Made by a program: the position numbers and the translations under genes
Assembly: GCF_014648895.1 (NCBI RefSeq)
Contig: NZ_BMRZ01000009.1
Location: 248,001-312,000 of the forward strand
Source: Streptomyces tanashiensis
GTDB lineage: Bacteria; Actinomycetota; Actinomycetes; Streptomycetales; Streptomycetaceae
Length of the DNA stretch: 64,000 nucleotides
Reading direction: 5' to 3'
Part shown: piece by piece, positions 9,349-18,707 of the stretch
How the letters are laid out: every line of letters starts with the position of its first letter
How positions within the stretch are numbered: position 1 is the first letter of the stretch
The notes under the pieces: generated by a model
The model's input: only the letters and a program-made list of their open reading frames with translations
Told to the model about the DNA's origin: nothing
Databases searched by the model: none

Positions 9349-9660
9349 GGATCCTCCTCGGTAGCACCACACGACCGCCTGGCGGACGGACGCGCAACGT
9401 CTGTTTCTGAGACCAACCGAGCCGGCACATGAAAAACGCCCCGGAACAGTACACAGGCGGGGCTCCACAGAAAACCGGAGCACCACCACGGTGAACCGCG
9501 GGGCGCACATCGGGCGGCTCCATCGTCCGTACGGAACGATGGGCGCCACCTGACCGGTGACCCGCCACCCGTGAGGGTGGTCAGGTGGGAGTACGGAGCC
9601 TCCACTTGTGGGCCGGACACGCAGATGTCCGGCCGGTCGTTACACAAGGTTAGCAGGACC
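9349..9660 (-). ncRNA. Structured 5' leader of infC-rpmI-rplT (candidate cis-regulatory RNA)
   Basis: The 353 bp between infC and the divergent DUF1844 gene contain no convincing gene. On the minus strand they form four hairpins in order. The first pairs 9626-9634 with 9611-9619 (9 bp). The second pairs 9579-9588 with 9546-9555 (10 bp, containing an inner 6-bp stem 9575-9580/9565-9570). The third pairs 9536-9542 with 9520-9526 (7 bp). The fourth is a terminator-like stem, listed separately. TAACCT at 9647-9652 could be the -10 element, giving a leader of about 290 nt. The layout resembles ribosomal-protein autoregulatory leaders; the trigger (L20 or IF-3) is inferred. Confidence 0.6.
9432..9463 (-). 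terminator. Attenuator-like intrinsic terminator in infC leader
   Basis: On the minus strand GCCCCG (9463-9458) pairs with CGGGGC (9443-9438), followed by G and five T residues (9436-9432). That is a rho-independent terminator form, 80-115 nt before the infC start. A competing weaker stem (GCTCC 9481-9477 with GGAGC 9466-9462) shares bases 9462-9463 and could act as an anti-terminator. A T-run is unusual among the hairpins of this window, which supports a role in premature termination. Confidence 0.55.
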
Positions 9661-9701
9661 CGGCGGTCGGCGCGAACCGTACGTCCGCTTATCGTGTGGG
9701 C

Positions 9702-10070
9702 ATGAGCGAGACGCCCCAGAACGAGTCCACGGACTCCCCCGACTTCGAAAGCATGACCCGCGACATCGCGGAGGTCCCCGCCGTCGAGGTGATCGTGACC
9801 GTCGCCGTCAACCTGATGAGCGCCGCCGCCGTGAAGCTCGGGCTCACCGAGGAGGGCGAGAAGCACAAGGACCTCGACGAGGCGCGCAAGCTGATCCACG
9901 CGCTCGCGGGCCTCCTCGACGCCGGCGCGACGGAGGTCTCCTCCTTCCACGCGGCTCCCCTGCGGGACGGCCTGAAGTCCCTCCAGCTCGCCTTCCGCGA
10001 GGCCTCCCTGATCCCGGACGAGCCGGGCCAGGGTCCGGGCGAGAAGTACACCGGTCCGGTGTACGGCTAG
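9702..10070 (+). CDS. DUF1844 family protein
   Basis: A 122-residue soluble protein of the DUF1844 family, often found beside infC in actinobacteria. The core is VPAVEVIVTVAVNLMSAAAVKLGL, followed by DLDEARKLIHALAGLLDA and a C-terminal helix FHAAPLRDGLKSLQLAFREAS. The ATG at 9702 is chosen over an in-frame GTG two codons upstream because the MSE start is typical. No catalytic motif is visible and the function is unknown. It is divergent from infC and shares the same promoter interval. Confidence 0.85.
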   Translation: MSETPQNESTDSPDFESMTRDIAEVPAVEVIVTVAVNLMSAAAVKLGLTEEGEKHKDLDEARKLIHALAGLLDAGATEVSSFHAAPLRDGLKSLQLAFREASLIPDEPGQGPGEKYTGPVYG

Positions 10071-10073
10071 GAA

Positions 10074-10805
10074 CTACCTCACGTAAAAGGGCTCGCCCGG
10101 AGGCGTGGCCGAGGCCGGCAGGAGTGCCAGGTCGAGGCCCCGCACCAGGCGGGCCCTCAGTGTTTCGTCGGCGGCCAGGGCGCGGGCCACGCGCTGGGCG
10201 GCCTCCGCCGCGGAGGCGTCCTCGGCGAGGACGAGGGCGACGGTGCCGTCGGCGGTGCCGGGCCCCAGGTGGGCGCGGAGCACCGCGGGCTCGGCGGCCA
10301 CGACGGCGCGCACGGCTTCCCGCACGGCCGGGTCGTCGAGCGGGTCGGTGCTGGAGCGGCCCTCGGCGAGGGCGAGCAGGGCGGAGCCGGTCACCTGGTA
10401 CGGCACGGGGCCGGCCAGGTCCAGGACCAGGGTGTCGGCCTTCTCGTGGACGAGCGCGGCGAGCGCCTGCCGGGTGGGGACGGCCACGGGGCGGGCCTGA
10501 GGGTCCCACAGGGCGAGCGCGGCGATCGAGGTGAACGCGGGCAGGGCCCGCCGGTCGCCGGCCGTGAGGGTGGGGACGGCCATGTCGCTCGTCTTCTCCT
10601 GCTTCAGGCCCGTCTCGGGGTCGATCTCGACCTCGCCGAGGACGGCGACCACGGGGACGAGCAGCCGGGCCTCCTTCAGTGCTTCGAGGACGGGCCCGTG
10701 GGCGGTTCTGTCCTCCGCCCAGGCCGCCAGGGCCGCGGCGAGCCGCGGGTCGGCGGTGCCGTCGTCTTCGGAGAAACCGGGGTCCGGGATGTTCTTGAGC
10801 GCCAC
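10074..10805 (-). CDS. SseB-family protein
   Basis: A 243-residue protein with a repeated SseB-type fold. The first half contains LVPVVAVLGEVE and ALPAFTSIAALALWDP, where the incoming value is compared with stored defaults in the family. The second half has a similar layout ending EPFYVR. SseB domains occur in actinobacterial proteins of uncertain role and in E. coli SseB. The start is GTG at 10805. The stop lies four bases from the DUF1844 stop, so the two genes are convergent and nearly abutting. No motif identifies a reaction. Confidence 0.75.
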   Translation of the reverse strand: MALKNIPDPGFSEDDGTADPRLAAALAAWAEDRTAHGPVLEALKEARLLVPVVAVLGEVEIDPETGLKQEKTSDMAVPTLTAGDRRALPAFTSIAALALWDPQARPVAVPTRQALAALVHEKADTLVLDLAGPVPYQVTGSALLALAEGRSSTDPLDDPAVREAVRAVVAAEPAVLRAHLGPGTADGTVALVLAEDASAAEAAQRVARALAADETLRARLVRGLDLALLPASATPPGEPFYVR

Positions 10806-10850
10806 GCACCGAGCCTAACCGCCGGGCCCGGTCTCCCGGACACCCCCTGG

Positions 10851-12032
10851 TCAGGAGGACCGGTGGGAGCGCCGGACCATCACGGCGATGAGGAGCAGCA
10901 GGGCGCCGAGTCCGCCGGCGACGGGGGCGAGCAGGCCGAGGGGGCGGCTCTCCTCGACGGCGGCGACGGGGCCGGGCCCGAAGTACCGGCCCTGGTGGCC
11001 GGTGGCGGTGTTCTTGGGGTCGCCGCCCTTGATCCGGTCCCCGGCGGCGATCGCGGCGGCCGGGTCGACCGTCCCGTACCCCTTGGCGTCGCTGCGTCCG
11101 CCCTTCGGCCGGTTGCGGGCGGTGTCGATGAGCAGCCGCTTGATCTGGGCCGGGGTGAGGTCGGGGTGCGCGGAGCGGACGAGGGCGACGGCACCGGAGA
11201 CGAACGCGGCGGCGGCGCTGGTGCCCCAGCCCTCGTAGTAGCGGCGGTCGGGGTCGGCGATGACGATGTCGTCGCCGGGGGCGCTGACGGTGGCGTACCA
11301 GCGGCGGGTGGAGAAGGAGGCGTGGGTGCCGTAGCGGTCGACGGCGGTGACCGCGATGACGCCGGGGTAGGCCGCGGGGTACGAGATGTGGTCGCCCTTC
11401 TCGCCGCCGTTGCCGGCGGAGGCGACGACGGAGACGCCCTTGGCGAGGGCGTACTGGACGGCGGCGTCCTCGCCCGCGTCGGGGTGGGCGGACTTGGAGT
11501 CGTCGCCGAGGGAGAGGTTGATGACGTCGGCGCCGTGGTCGGCGGCCCAGCGGATGCCTTCGGCGAGGGCGGTGCCCCGGCTCTTGCGGGCCTTGTCGCG
11601 GGAGGTGTCGGTGGACTCGAGGATGACCCGCACGGGGAGGATCCGGACGTCGGGGGCGACGCCGAGGACGCCGTCCTGGGCGCCGGGCCCGTGGCCGTGC
11701 CCGGCGATGATGCCGGCCATGGCCGTGCCGTGCCGGGCCCAGGCGCGGTCGCCCTTCGAGGCCCCGAAGCCGACGAGGTCGCGTCCGGCGAGGACGGAGC
11801 CGGAGAGGTCCGGGTGGTCGGCGTCGACGCCGGTGTCGAGGACGGCGACGGTGATGCCCTTGCCCTGGGTGGTGCGCCAGGCCTCCGTGGTGTGGAGGGC
11901 TTCGAGGCCCCACTGACGGGCCCGGATGGTGTCGGCGTGCGCGGGGGCGGTGGTGGCGGGCAGGACGGAGAAGGCGGCGGCGAGCAGGGCGACCGCGCCG
12001 CCGCGGGTCCGGCGGTGGGTGGGTCGGATCAC
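10851..12032 (-). CDS. Mycosin-type membrane-anchored subtilisin (S8 peptidase)
   Basis: A 393-residue exported serine protease. A signal peptide (about residues 1-33, RRTRGGAVALLAAAFSVLPA, cleavage near AHA-DT) precedes a peptidase S8 domain with the complete triad: Asp66 (AVLDTGVDADHPDLSG), His101 (ARHGTAMAGIIAGHG) and Ser272 (GWGTSAAAAFVSGAVAL), plus oxyanion Asn208 (ASAGNGG). A C-terminal transmembrane helix (GGLGALLLLIAVMV) and a basic tail anchor it, the MycP layout of type VII secretion. No ESX core genes are present here. The GTG start overlaps the stop of the upstream membrane-protein gene (GTGA), so the two are translationally coupled. Confidence 0.9.
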   Translation of the reverse strand: MIRPTHRRTRGGAVALLAAAFSVLPATTAPAHADTIRARQWGLEALHTTEAWRTTQGKGITVAVLDTGVDADHPDLSGSVLAGRDLVGFGASKGDRAWARHGTAMAGIIAGHGHGPGAQDGVLGVAPDVRILPVRVILESTDTSRDKARKSRGTALAEGIRWAADHGADVINLSLGDDSKSAHPDAGEDAAVQYALAKGVSVVASAGNGGEKGDHISYPAAYPGVIAVTAVDRYGTHASFSTRRWYATVSAPGDDIVIADPDRRYYEGWGTSAAAAFVSGAVALVRSAHPDLTPAQIKRLLIDTARNRPKGGRSDAKGYGTVDPAAAIAAGDRIKGGDPKNTATGHQGRYFGPGPVAAVEESRPLGLLAPVAGGLGALLLLIAVMVRRSHRSS

Positions 12033-13834
12033 CGGGCGTTCTCCTTGCCGGCCGAGGTGGCGGCCGTGCGCAGCAGTCGTACGAGGCGTTCGGTGATGCC
12101 CTTGGCCTCGTGGCCGAGGCCGGACTGGGCGGTGGCGTCGGTACGGTTCGCGGTCATGGCCCGGTCGGCGGGCACGGGGCCGCCGTCGATCTTCCGGCCG
12201 TCGGCGAAGCCGGAGACGGCGGTGACGACGACGGGGAGGTCGGCGGGGGCGTTCAGCCACCAGGCGGCGCGCTGGGGGGCGCCGAAGCGTTCGGCGACGG
12301 TGCCGGGTCCGGCGAGGGCCGGGGGGACGTCCGTGCCGAGGCGGATGGTGAGGTCCTGGCCGAGGGTGCGCTGGGTGGTGGCGTCGGCGCGGGTGAAGAC
12401 GAGGCCGACGGTGATCACGCTGCTGGCGGTGGCGTCGGTGTAGGTGGCGCGCAGGACGCGTTCGCAGCCGAGGGGCCGGACGGTGGCGAGGAGGCCCTTG
12501 GCGAGCACGGCGGAGGTGCAGGGGGCGTCGGGGGCGACGACGATCCGGGTCCAGGTGCGTGCGGCGCCGCCGGGGCCGGCGCCGGGGCCGGCGAGGGTGC
12601 GGGGGAAGAGGGTGTCGACGGGGGCGTTGTGCCAGAGGTCCTTCGCCTCGGTGTACCCGACGGGTTCGACGGGCTTGCCGGGCTCGGCGGCGGCGAGCCA
12701 CACGCCGGCGAGGGCGCCGCCGATGAGTCCGAACCCGAGCACGGCGCAGAGGGCGGCCGCGAGGGTCCGCCCGGTACGCCGCTCGCGCACGGGCCGCAGC
12801 CGTGTGGTGACCTCGACGGGTGCCTCGGGCGGCAGGGCACCGGGGCCGTAGGAGTGGCCGTACGGGGGGAGGCTCCGCGACCGCACGGACCCGGCGACGG
12901 GTGCGCCCATACCGGCGTCCGCCGGTCCGGCGGACACGGCCGCGGGCCTGACGGGGGCGGCCGGTCCGGCGGACCCCGCAGTAGGCCTGACGGGGGCGGC
13001 CGGTCCCGCGGACCCTGCTGCAGGCCGTACGGGCCCGCCGGCGGACTCACGGGGACCGGCCGCGGGCCAGGCGGGGGCAGCGGTGGGGCGCCTGGGGGCG
13101 TCGGCGGGGGCGGGTACGGGCCGGGCGGGGTCGGCTGCCGGCCGGGCGGGGTCGGCTGCCGGCCGGGCGGGGGCGCTCGTCGCCCCGGCGGGGGCCGTCG
13201 CGGGCCGGGGCGGAACCGCCGTCGCGCCGGGGGCGGTGGTCGCGGGACGGGCAGGACCGGCCGGGCGCCCGGCCGGGGCGGCCACAGGCCGGGGCGGGAC
13301 GGACGGCATGGCGGTCGAAGGGTGCGGCGCGGGCGCGGCAGCCTGCGCAGGGGCGGCCGGGACGGACGGTGCCGGTGCAGCCGCGGCGGGCCGTGCAGGC
13401 GCGGCCGTGGCCGGGACGTGCTGCGCGGCAGCCTGCGCGGGCGCGGCCGAGACGGACGGTGCCGGTGCAGCCGGGACCGGCTGCGCGGCGGGCCGTGCAG
13501 GCGCGGGCGCGGCAGGGACGTGCTGCGCGGCAGCCTGCGCGGGCGCGGCCGAGACGGACGGTGCCGGTGCAGGCGCGACCGGCTGCGAGGCGGGCCGTGC
13601 AGGCGCGGCCGGGACGGACGGTGCCGGTGCAGCCGGGACGGGCTGCGGCGCGGGCGCGGCCGGGGCAGGCTGCGTCGGTCGTGGCGTCGGGGGCGGGCCC
13701 TGGGGTGGCGGGTCCGTCGGGGAGATCGGGCGGAGGCGGGTCGTCGTCTCCACCGCCGGGAGATCCGTGGCCTCCGGGGCCCGGAGCAGGGCGTCCGTGA
13801 TGCGCGAGGCCGTGGGGCGGTGCTCGCCGGTCAT
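12029..13834 (-). CDS. Pro/Ala-rich single-pass membrane protein coupled to the mycosin gene
   Basis: A 601-residue protein. Residues ~1-60 include a short conserved-looking stretch (ITDALLRAPEATDLPAVETTTRLRP). Residues ~60-300 are low-complexity Pro/Ala repeats (variants of QPVPAAPAPSVSAAPAQAAA). One transmembrane helix (TLAAALCAVLGFGLIGGALAGV) is followed by an extracellular domain of about 200 residues with two cysteines (CTSAVLAKGLLATVRPLGCERV), likely disulfide-bonded. The extracytoplasmic part speaks of a cell-surface partner of the overlapping mycosin; the repeats may cross the cell wall. Function is not known. The ATG at 13834 follows the regulator-like spacing of the junction; no earlier start is needed. 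Confidence 0.75.
   Translation of the reverse strand: MTGEHRPTASRITDALLRAPEATDLPAVETTTRLRPISPTDPPPQGPPPTPRPTQPAPAAPAPQPVPAAPAPSVPAAPARPASQPVAPAPAPSVSAAPAQAAAQHVPAAPAPARPAAQPVPAAPAPSVSAAPAQAAAQHVPATAAPARPAAAAPAPSVPAAPAQAAAPAPHPSTAMPSVPPRPVAAPAGRPAGPARPATTAPGATAVPPRPATAPAGATSAPARPAADPARPAADPARPVPAPADAPRRPTAAPAWPAAGPRESAGGPVRPAAGSAGPAAPVRPTAGSAGPAAPVRPAAVSAGPADAGMGAPVAGSVRSRSLPPYGHSYGPGALPPEAPVEVTTRLRPVRERRTGRTLAAALCAVLGFGLIGGALAGVWLAAAEPGKPVEPVGYTEAKDLWHNAPVDTLFPRTLAGPGAGPGGAARTWTRIVVAPDAPCTSAVLAKGLLATVRPLGCERVLRATYTDATASSVITVGLVFTRADATTQRTLGQDLTIRLGTDVPPALAGPGTVAERFGAPQRAAWWLNAPADLPVVVTAVSGFADGRKIDGGPVPADRAMTANRTDATAQSGLGHEAKGITERLVRLLRTAATSAGKENAR
13361..13632. repeat. Degenerate tandem repeats inside the Pro/Ala-rich gene
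   Basis: A 20-bp string beginning GACGGACGGTGCC occurs perfectly at 13361, 13451, 13553 and 13613. The spacings (90, 102, 60) are multiples of three, so copy changes keep the frame. The repeats encode the Pro/Ala-rich linker. They are coding low-complexity DNA and not a CRISPR array. Confidence 0.85.
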
Positions 13835-13943
13835 CCCCGTCCCCCCGCTCGTGTCGACAATGCCCGTCACTCTACGGGCTGTTCCCCCGCGCACGGGAAC
13901 CCAGGGGCTACCCACCCTCAAACCGGTCTGGCAAGCTCGGGCC

Positions 13944-15146
13944 ATGACTCCCCGTGCCGCCGACCGGGCCCGTTACGACCGGGCCACCGCTCATCTCGAC
14001 GCGCCGGTGGCGATCGTCGACCTGGAGGCCTTCGACGACAACGCGGCGGACCTCGTGCGCCGGGCCGGGGGCAAGCCGATCCGGGTGGCGAGCAAGTCGG
14101 TGCGGTGCCGGGCGCTGCTCGAACGGGTCCTCGCGCGGGACGGGTTCGCCGGGATCATGTCGTTCACGCTCGACGAGTCCCTGTGGCTGGCGCGGGCCGG
14201 CTTCGAGGACGTCCTCCTCGCGTACCCCTCCGCCGACCGCGCCGGGTTCGGGGAGCTCGCGCGGGATCCGAAGCTCGCCGCCGCCGTGACCGTGATGGTG
14301 GACGACGTGGCGCAGCTCGATCTGATCGACGCGGCCCGCGCGGGCGGGACGGAGGAGGTGCGGGTCTGTCTGGAGCTGGACACCGCGCTCCATCTGCTCG
14401 GCGGGCGGGTACGGGTCGGGGCGCGGCGCTCACCGCTGAGGGAGCCTGCCCAGCTGGCCGAGCTGGCCCGTTCGGTGGTGCGGCGGCCCGGCTTCCGGCT
14501 GGTCGGGATCATGGCGTACGAGGGGCATGTGGCGGGCGTCGGCGACGCCGTCGCGGGCCGGCCGCTGCGCTCGCGGGCGATCCGGCTGATGCAGTCCGCC
14601 GCCCGCAAGGAGCTGGCGGAGCGCAGGGCGGCCGTGGTGCGGGCCGTGCGGGCGGTGGCGCCGGAGCTGGAGTTCGTGAACGGCGGCGGCACGGGCAGCG
14701 TGCAGCACACGGCCGCCGAGGACGCGGTGACGGAGATCGCGGCCGGTTCGGGCCTCTTCGTGCCGCGCCTCTTCGACAACTACACGTCCTTCAGCGGACG
14801 CCCGGCCGCGCTCTTCGCGCAGCCGGTGGTCCGCCGCCCCGGTGTGGGGGTGGTGACGGTGCTCGGCGGCGGGTACCCGGCGTCGGGTGCCGCGGGCCCG
14901 GACCGGCTGCCCGTCCCGTATCTGCCGGAGGGGCTCCGGTACGACCCGCAGGAGGGTCCGGGCGAGGTGCAGACCCCGCTGCTCGGCTCCCCCGCCGACG
15001 ATCTCCGGATCGGCGACAAGGTCTGGTTCCGGCACGCCAAGGCCGGGGAGCTGTGCGAGCGGTTCGAGAGCCTGCACCTGGTCGAGGGGGATCGCGTCAC
15101 GGCGACCGTGCCCACGTACCGGGGCGAGGGCATGACCTTCCTCTAG
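13944..15146 (+). CDS. PLP-dependent alanine-racemase-fold enzyme (amino acid deaminase/aldolase, D-threonine aldolase-like)
   Basis: A 400-residue enzyme with an N-terminal PLP-binding TIM barrel of the alanine racemase / D-threonine aldolase group. The PLP lysine is expected in KPIRVASKS (about residue 50). The barrel continues through GIMSFTLDESLWL, GIMAYEGHV and FVNGGGTGS, the last being the phosphate-binding glycine loop. The C-terminal beta domain contains HAKAGELCERF, where the His and Cys could bind a divalent metal as in D-threonine aldolases. It probably acts on a hydroxy-amino acid, but the substrate is not visible. The ATG at 13944 is the only reasonable start. The 3' end is 13 bp from a convergent phosphatase gene. 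Confidence 0.85.
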   Translation: MTPRAADRARYDRATAHLDAPVAIVDLEAFDDNAADLVRRAGGKPIRVASKSVRCRALLERVLARDGFAGIMSFTLDESLWLARAGFEDVLLAYPSADRAGFGELARDPKLAAAVTVMVDDVAQLDLIDAARAGGTEEVRVCLELDTALHLLGGRVRVGARRSPLREPAQLAELARSVVRRPGFRLVGIMAYEGHVAGVGDAVAGRPLRSRAIRLMQSAARKELAERRAAVVRAVRAVAPELEFVNGGGTGSVQHTAAEDAVTEIAAGSGLFVPRLFDNYTSFSGRPAALFAQPVVRRPGVGVVTVLGGGYPASGAAGPDRLPVPYLPEGLRYDPQEGPGEVQTPLLGSPADDLRIGDKVWFRHAKAGELCERFESLHLVEGDRVTATVPTYRGEGMTFL

Positions 15147-15159
15147 AACGCCGTGTCCG

Positions 15160-16440
<1,281 letters not shown>

Positions 16441-16521
16441 GATCACTCTCCTGGGTGTACGCAGGACAGCCGGGCGCCTTGCGACGCCCGGCTGTCGGGT
16501 GGGGGGATTCGAGGTGAACGG

Positions 16522-17307
16522 TTAGAGCGGGGTCACGTACGCGCCGGAGATGCCGCCGTCGACGAGGAAGTCGCTGGCGTTGACGAAGGAGGAGTCGTCG
16601 CTCGCGAGGAAGGCGACGGCGGCGGCGATCTCCTCGGCCTCGGCGAAGCGGCCGACGGGGATGTGGACGAGGCGGCGCGCGGCCCGCTCGGGGTCCTTGG
16701 CGAACAGTTCCTGGAGGAGCGGGGTGTTGACCGGCCCGGGGCAGAGGGCGTTGACGCGGATGCCCTCGCGGGCGAACTGGACGCCCAGCTCGCGGGACAT
16801 GGCGAGGACGCCGCCCTTGGACGCGGTGTAGGAGATCTGGCTGGTGGCCGCGCCCATGATGGCGACGAAGGAGGCGGTGTTGATGATGGAGCCCTTGCCC
16901 TGGCGGCGCATGTAGGGCAGGGCGGCCTTGCAGCAGAGGTAGACGGAGGTGAGGTTGACGTCCTGGACGCGCTTCCAGGCCTCCAGGCCGGTCTCCAGGA
17001 TGGAGTCGTCGTCGGGGGGCGAGATGCCGGCGTTGTTGAAGGCGATGTCGACGGAGCCGTAGGTCTCGAAGGCGGTGCGGAACAGCGCCTCGACCTCCTC
17101 CGGGTCGGTGACGTCGACCTTCACGAAGGTGCCGCCGACGGCCTCGGCGGCGGCCTTGCCGGCCACCTCGTCGATGTCGCCGCAGACGACGTTGGCGCCC
17201 TCGGAGGCGAAGCGGCGGGCGGTGGCGAGGCCGATGCCGCTGCCGGCTCCGGTGATGACGGCGGTGCGGCCGACGAGGCGGCGGCAGACGATCTCTTCGG
17301 TGGTCAT
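16522..17307 (-). CDS. Short-chain dehydrogenase, predicted gamma-glutamyl-ethanolamide oxidation
   Basis: A 261-residue classical SDR. The dinucleotide site is TGAGSGIG (19-26), with Asp at the end of strand 2 (CGDIDE) favouring NAD over NADP. NNAG (91-94), Ser146, Tyr160 and Lys164 (YTASK) form the active site. It is the last gene of the minus-strand run glnA4-like / aldehyde dehydrogenase / SDR, five bases after the dehydrogenase gene. Because that operon also holds a glutamylating ligase, I infer that it oxidises the alcohol of gamma-glutamylethanolamide to the aldehyde. The specificity is not shown by the sequence. Confidence 0.88.
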   Translation of the reverse strand: MTTEEIVCRRLVGRTAVITGAGSGIGLATARRFASEGANVVCGDIDEVAGKAAAEAVGGTFVKVDVTDPEEVEALFRTAFETYGSVDIAFNNAGISPPDDDSILETGLEAWKRVQDVNLTSVYLCCKAALPYMRRQGKGSIINTASFVAIMGAATSQISYTASKGGVLAMSRELGVQFAREGIRVNALCPGPVNTPLLQELFAKDPERAARRLVHIPVGRFAEAEEIAAAVAFLASDDSSFVNASDFLVDGGISGAYVTPL

Positions 17308-17312
17308 GCGGT

Positions 17313-18668
17313 TCAGGCCTCCGTGCTGAGGAAGACGTTCTTGGTTTCGGTGAAGGCGGTCAGGGCGTCGGGGCCCAGTTCGCGGCCGAGGCCGGACTGC
17401 TGGTAGCCGCCGAACGGGGTCCAGTAGCGGACGCTGGAGTGGGAGTTGACGGAGAGGTTCCCGGCCCGGACGGCGCGGGAGGCGCGCAGGGCGCGGCCGA
17501 CGTCACGGGTCCAGATCGAGCCGGACAGGCCGTACTCGGTGGCGTTGGCGAGGCGGATCGCGTCGGCCTCGTCCTCGAAGGGGAGGACGACGGCGACGGG
17601 TCCGAAGATCTCCTCGACGGCGCAGGGGGCGGTCTCGGCGACGCCGGTGAGGACGGTCGGCGGGAACCAGAAGCCGGGGCCCTCGGGGGCCTTGCCGCGG
17701 ATCCCTTCGAGATCGTCGGTGACGTAGGAGCGGACGCGGTCGAGCTGGGCGCGGGAGATGAGCGGGCCCATCTGGGTGCGCTCGTCGGCGGGGTCGCCGA
17801 CGACGATCTCCTCGACGGCGGGGGCGAGGAGCTCCAGGAAGCGGTCGTACGCGCTCCGCTGGACGAGGATGCGGGTGCGGGCGCAGCAGTCCTGGCCGCT
17901 GTTGTCGAGGAAGGCCATCGGCGCTGCTGCGGCGGCGGCCTCCAGGTCCGCGTCGGCGAAGACGATGTTGGGGCTCTTGCCGCCGAGTTCGAGGGTGACG
18001 CGCTTCACCTGGTCGGCGCACTTCGCCATGATCGACTTTCCGACCCGGGTGGAGCCGGTGAAGACGATCTTGGCGATGCCGGGGTGTTCGACGAGGGCGT
18101 TCCCGGCGACGGGGCCGGTGCCGGGGAGGACCTGGAAGAGGCCCTCGGGGAGACCGGCCTCCAGGGCGAGTTCGGCGAGTCGGAGCGCGGTGAGCGGGGT
18201 GGTCTCGGCCGGCTTGAGGAGGACGGCGTTGCCGGCGGCGAGGGCGGGTGCCGTGGCCCAGGCGGCGATCGGCATGGGGAAGTTCCAGGGGGCGATGACG
18301 CCGACGACCCCGAGGGGTTCGAGGATCGTGATGTCGAGGCCGCCGGCCACCGGGATCTGGCGGCCGTTGAGGCGCTCGACTCCCCCGGCGGCGAAGTCGA
18401 GCAGGTCCCGGACGTTGCCGGCCTCCCAGCGGGCGTTGCCGATGGTGTGGCCCGCCTCGGTGACCTCCAGGCGGGCCAGTTCCTCGATGTGGTCGTCGAC
18501 GACGGCGGCGAAGCGGCGGAGCAGCCGGGCCCGGTCGGCGGGCGCGGCGGCGGCCCAGCCGCGCTGGGCGGCGGTGGCGCGCGCGACGGCGGCGTCGACG
18601 TCGGCCGGGGTGGCGGCGGGGACGGTGGCGACGAGTTCCTCGGTCGCCGGGTTCAGTACCTGGAGCAA
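17313..18668 (-). CDS. NAD-dependent aldehyde dehydrogenase, predicted gamma-glutamyl aldehyde oxidation
   Basis: A 451-residue aldehyde dehydrogenase. PWNFPMPIAAWATAPALAAG and the cofactor loop FTGSTRVGKSI are intact. The general base Glu227 lies in LELGGKSPNIV and the nucleophile Cys261 in NSGQDCCARTR. It resembles betaine-aldehyde and gamma-glutamyl-aminobutyraldehyde dehydrogenases (PuuC-like). The start is TTG at 18668 with AGAGGA five bases upstream; no in-frame ATG or GTG fits. It sits 39 bp after the GlnA4-like ligase gene and 5 bp before the SDR gene, so the three are an operon. Predicted to convert the gamma-glutamylated aldehyde to the acid. Confidence 0.9.
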   Translation of the reverse strand: MLQVLNPATEELVATVPAATPADVDAAVARATAAQRGWAAAAPADRARLLRRFAAVVDDHIEELARLEVTEAGHTIGNARWEAGNVRDLLDFAAGGVERLNGRQIPVAGGLDITILEPLGVVGVIAPWNFPMPIAAWATAPALAAGNAVLLKPAETTPLTALRLAELALEAGLPEGLFQVLPGTGPVAGNALVEHPGIAKIVFTGSTRVGKSIMAKCADQVKRVTLELGGKSPNIVFADADLEAAAAAAPMAFLDNSGQDCCARTRILVQRSAYDRFLELLAPAVEEIVVGDPADERTQMGPLISRAQLDRVRSYVTDDLEGIRGKAPEGPGFWFPPTVLTGVAETAPCAVEEIFGPVAVVLPFEDEADAIRLANATEYGLSGSIWTRDVGRALRASRAVRAGNLSVNSHSSVRYWTPFGGYQQSGLGRELGPDALTAFTETKNVFLSTEA

Positions 18669-18707
18669 CTCATTCCTCTCAGAGGTGGTTCAGAGGCGTT
18701 CGAAGGC

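Noticed and set aside
9349..9549. N-terminal extension of IF-3 reading upstream of the ATC codon
   Set aside because: The extension runs through leader hairpins and the attenuator, has no family similarity, and the ribosome site abuts the ATC.
13361..13632. Evenly spaced repeats that could suggest a CRISPR array
   Set aside because: Spacings are multiples of three, units are inside an open frame encoding a Pro/Ala linker, and no cas genes or unique spacers are present.
10851..13834. Type VII secretion locus
   Set aside because: Only a mycosin-like protease is seen; no EccB/C/D/E or WXG100 genes are in the window.
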